64,000 nt of DNA from Salipiger profundus (GTDB taxonomy: Bacteria; Pseudomonadota; Alphaproteobacteria; Rhodobacterales; Rhodobacteraceae), in the NCBI RefSeq assembly GCF_001969385.1, contig NZ_CP014796.1, forward strand, positions 496,001-560,000, written 5' to 3'. How positions within the stretch are numbered: the stretch's first letter is position 1; the number at the start of each line of letters is the position of its first letter. This document shows, in pieces, positions 62,980 through 64,000 of this stretch. Below the pieces are notes generated by a model. The model was not told where the DNA came from. It did no database searches and worked only from the letters and a program-made list of their open reading frames with translations. The translations under genes were made by a program, and so were the position numbers.

Positions 62980-63168
62980 CCGGCCGTCGAGTGCCCGGGG
63001 CGCGCTTCATGCGCCCCCGTCCCGCGACAGGGCATGTTGCGGGATATCCACATCGCCTTCGGGCCCGAAGGCCTTGATTATTGCTTTGAAATGGAAAGCG
63101 TCGCAGACTGCCGCGAAGAGCGGGCGCACAAGACCTGCATCTCGAGGCGTGATCAGAAGGCAGATCGC

Positions 63169-64000
63169 ATGACATTTGACAAGTGCATCAAGGCAGCCCT
63201 GCTCGGGCTGGGCCTGGCTCTGAGCCCTGTCGCGCTCACCGCCCAGGCCGATAATTTGCGAGTTGTCCGCACCGGCACCGAGAGCGTGCTGAGCGTTCCG
63301 ATGAACCGCGCGGTCGTCGTCGAAAGCGATACCCCCTTCGCGGAGCTGTCGATCGCCAACCCCGCGATCGCCGACATCTCCTCGCTCTCCGAGCGGACGA
63401 TCTACGTGCTGGGCAAGACGCCCGGCATGACCACGCTCACCATCCTCGACGCCAACGGGCGGCTCATCACCAATGTCGACGTGCGCGTCGCCGCCGATGT
63501 CACCGAGTTCAAGGAGCGCCTGCGCCAGATCCTGCCCAACGAGCGGATCGAGGTGCGCACCGCCAACGACGGCATCGTGCTGTCCGGCACGGTCTCGAGC
63601 GCCCAGAAGCTGCAGCGCGCGCTCGATCTGGCGCAGCGCTACGCCCCCGAGCGGGTCTCGAACCTGATGGTCGTGGGTGGCGTGCAGCAGGTGATGCTCA
63701 AGGTCCGCTTCGCCGAGATGCAGCGCTCGGTGGCCAAGGCGCTCCGGTCCTCCATCGCGCTTGGCGGCACGATCTTCGGCGACGACGTCGACCTTGCCAC
63801 CGAGACCGGGACCTGGCTCAGCGGCAACAACGGCCTGGGCAACCCCGTCGAGGTTTCCGGCGACGACCAGGGCGCCACGCTGATCGGTTTCGGCGCCGGC
63901 AACCTCGAGGTCGGCATCCTGCTCGAGGCGCTCGAGAGCAAGGGCGTGTCGCGCACGCTGGCCGAGCCGAACCTGACCGCCCTGTCCGGGCAGGAGGCGA
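63169..64000 (+). CDS. cpaC: Tad pilus secretin CpaC (RcpA), N-terminal part, truncated by window end
   Basis: The first 277 codons of the outer-membrane secretin of the Tad pilus. A signal peptide ends near AQA (residue 26). The pilus formation N-terminal domain (RAVVVESDTPFAELSIANP) and a BON-like domain (RTANDGIVLSGTVSSAQKL) follow, then the start of the secretin domain (VGGVQQVMLKVRFAEMQR). The start chosen is the ATG with signal peptide at 63169. The frame is open upstream to ATG codons at 63034 and 63094, but those would bury the signal. The C-terminal part is beyond the window. Confidence 0.9.
   Translation, partial: MTFDKCIKAALLGLGLALSPVALTAQADNLRVVRTGTESVLSVPMNRAVVVESDTPFAELSIANPAIADISSLSERTIYVLGKTPGMTTLTILDANGRLITNVDVRVAADVTEFKERLRQILPNERIEVRTANDGIVLSGTVSSAQKLQRALDLAQRYAPERVSNLMVVGGVQQVMLKVRFAEMQRSVAKALRSSIALGGTIFGDDVDLATETGTWLSGNNGLGNPVEVSGDDQGATLIGFGAGNLEVGILLEALESKGVSRTLAEPNLTALSGQEA

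Overview
The window is high-GC alphaproteobacterial chromosome, most likely a marine Rhodobacterales (Roseobacter-group) bacterium. This rests on the sox gene order with a soxR/soxS regulatory pair, an NDUFA12-type complex I accessory subunit, DUF2155 and TrcR (DUF1013) proteins, Tad/Flp pilus genes of the roseobacter type, and the surf1-thrC-M16-GNAT gene order. I see no insertion sequence, prophage, CRISPR array, rRNA or tRNA. Almost all of it is intact protein-coding sequence.

Layout. 0.2-5.5 kb: a five-gene LivKHMGF-type ABC importer, followed by acetyl-CoA synthetase (5.6-7.6 kb). 7.7-10.9 kb: a disordered small protein, accB-accC and aat. 10.9-14.3 kb (minus): clpP, clpX, then NDUFA12-mlaD-DUF2155. 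14.4-16.0 kb: a cation diffusion facilitator and a lipoprotein. 16.0-16.8 kb: a gene-poor stretch with an unannotated 41-residue ORF and a probably decayed secreted-protein gene. 16.8-25.7 kb: the thiosulfate-oxidation cluster soxVWXYZABCD (minus) divergent from soxS-soxR (plus), with two candidate SoxR operators, then a YeeE/YedE sulfur-compound transporter. 27.0-32.3 kb: ribE, then a kpsS / outer-membrane exporter / kpsC capsule module lacking kpsMTE. 32.4-42.1 kb: ebfC-recR, a DUF2252 protein, trcR, RNase T2, a sulfotransferase, an acyl-CoA synthetase, an HWE-type sensor kinase and a membrane protein that looks like an M48 peptidase without its zinc site. 42.2-48.2 kb: a SPOR protein and a tightly overlapping nucleoside-salvage operon cdd-deoA-deoB-add, with upp behind it. 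48.5-52.2 kb: alkB, mutY, a DUF721 protein and a DsbA-like protein. 52.2-59.9 kb: a CaiB-type CoA-transferase, surf1-thrC-M16-GNAT, an exported metallo-hydrolase-like protein and a GlcD-type dehydrogenase. 59.9-64.0 kb: a lytic transglycosylase and the start of a Tad pilus locus (two identical pilins, a third pilin-like gene, cpaB and the 5' part of cpaC).

Together the genes fit a heterotroph that also uses reduced sulfur as an energy source, imports amino acids or related compounds, activates acetate and other acids, salvages nucleosides and can make capsule and Tad pili. The least-explained items are the M48-like pseudo-peptidase, the small and decayed ORFs at 16 kb, the orphan capsule module with a probable CTG start for kpsC, a dispersed family of 3'-end repeats, and the hairpins between soxA and soxB.
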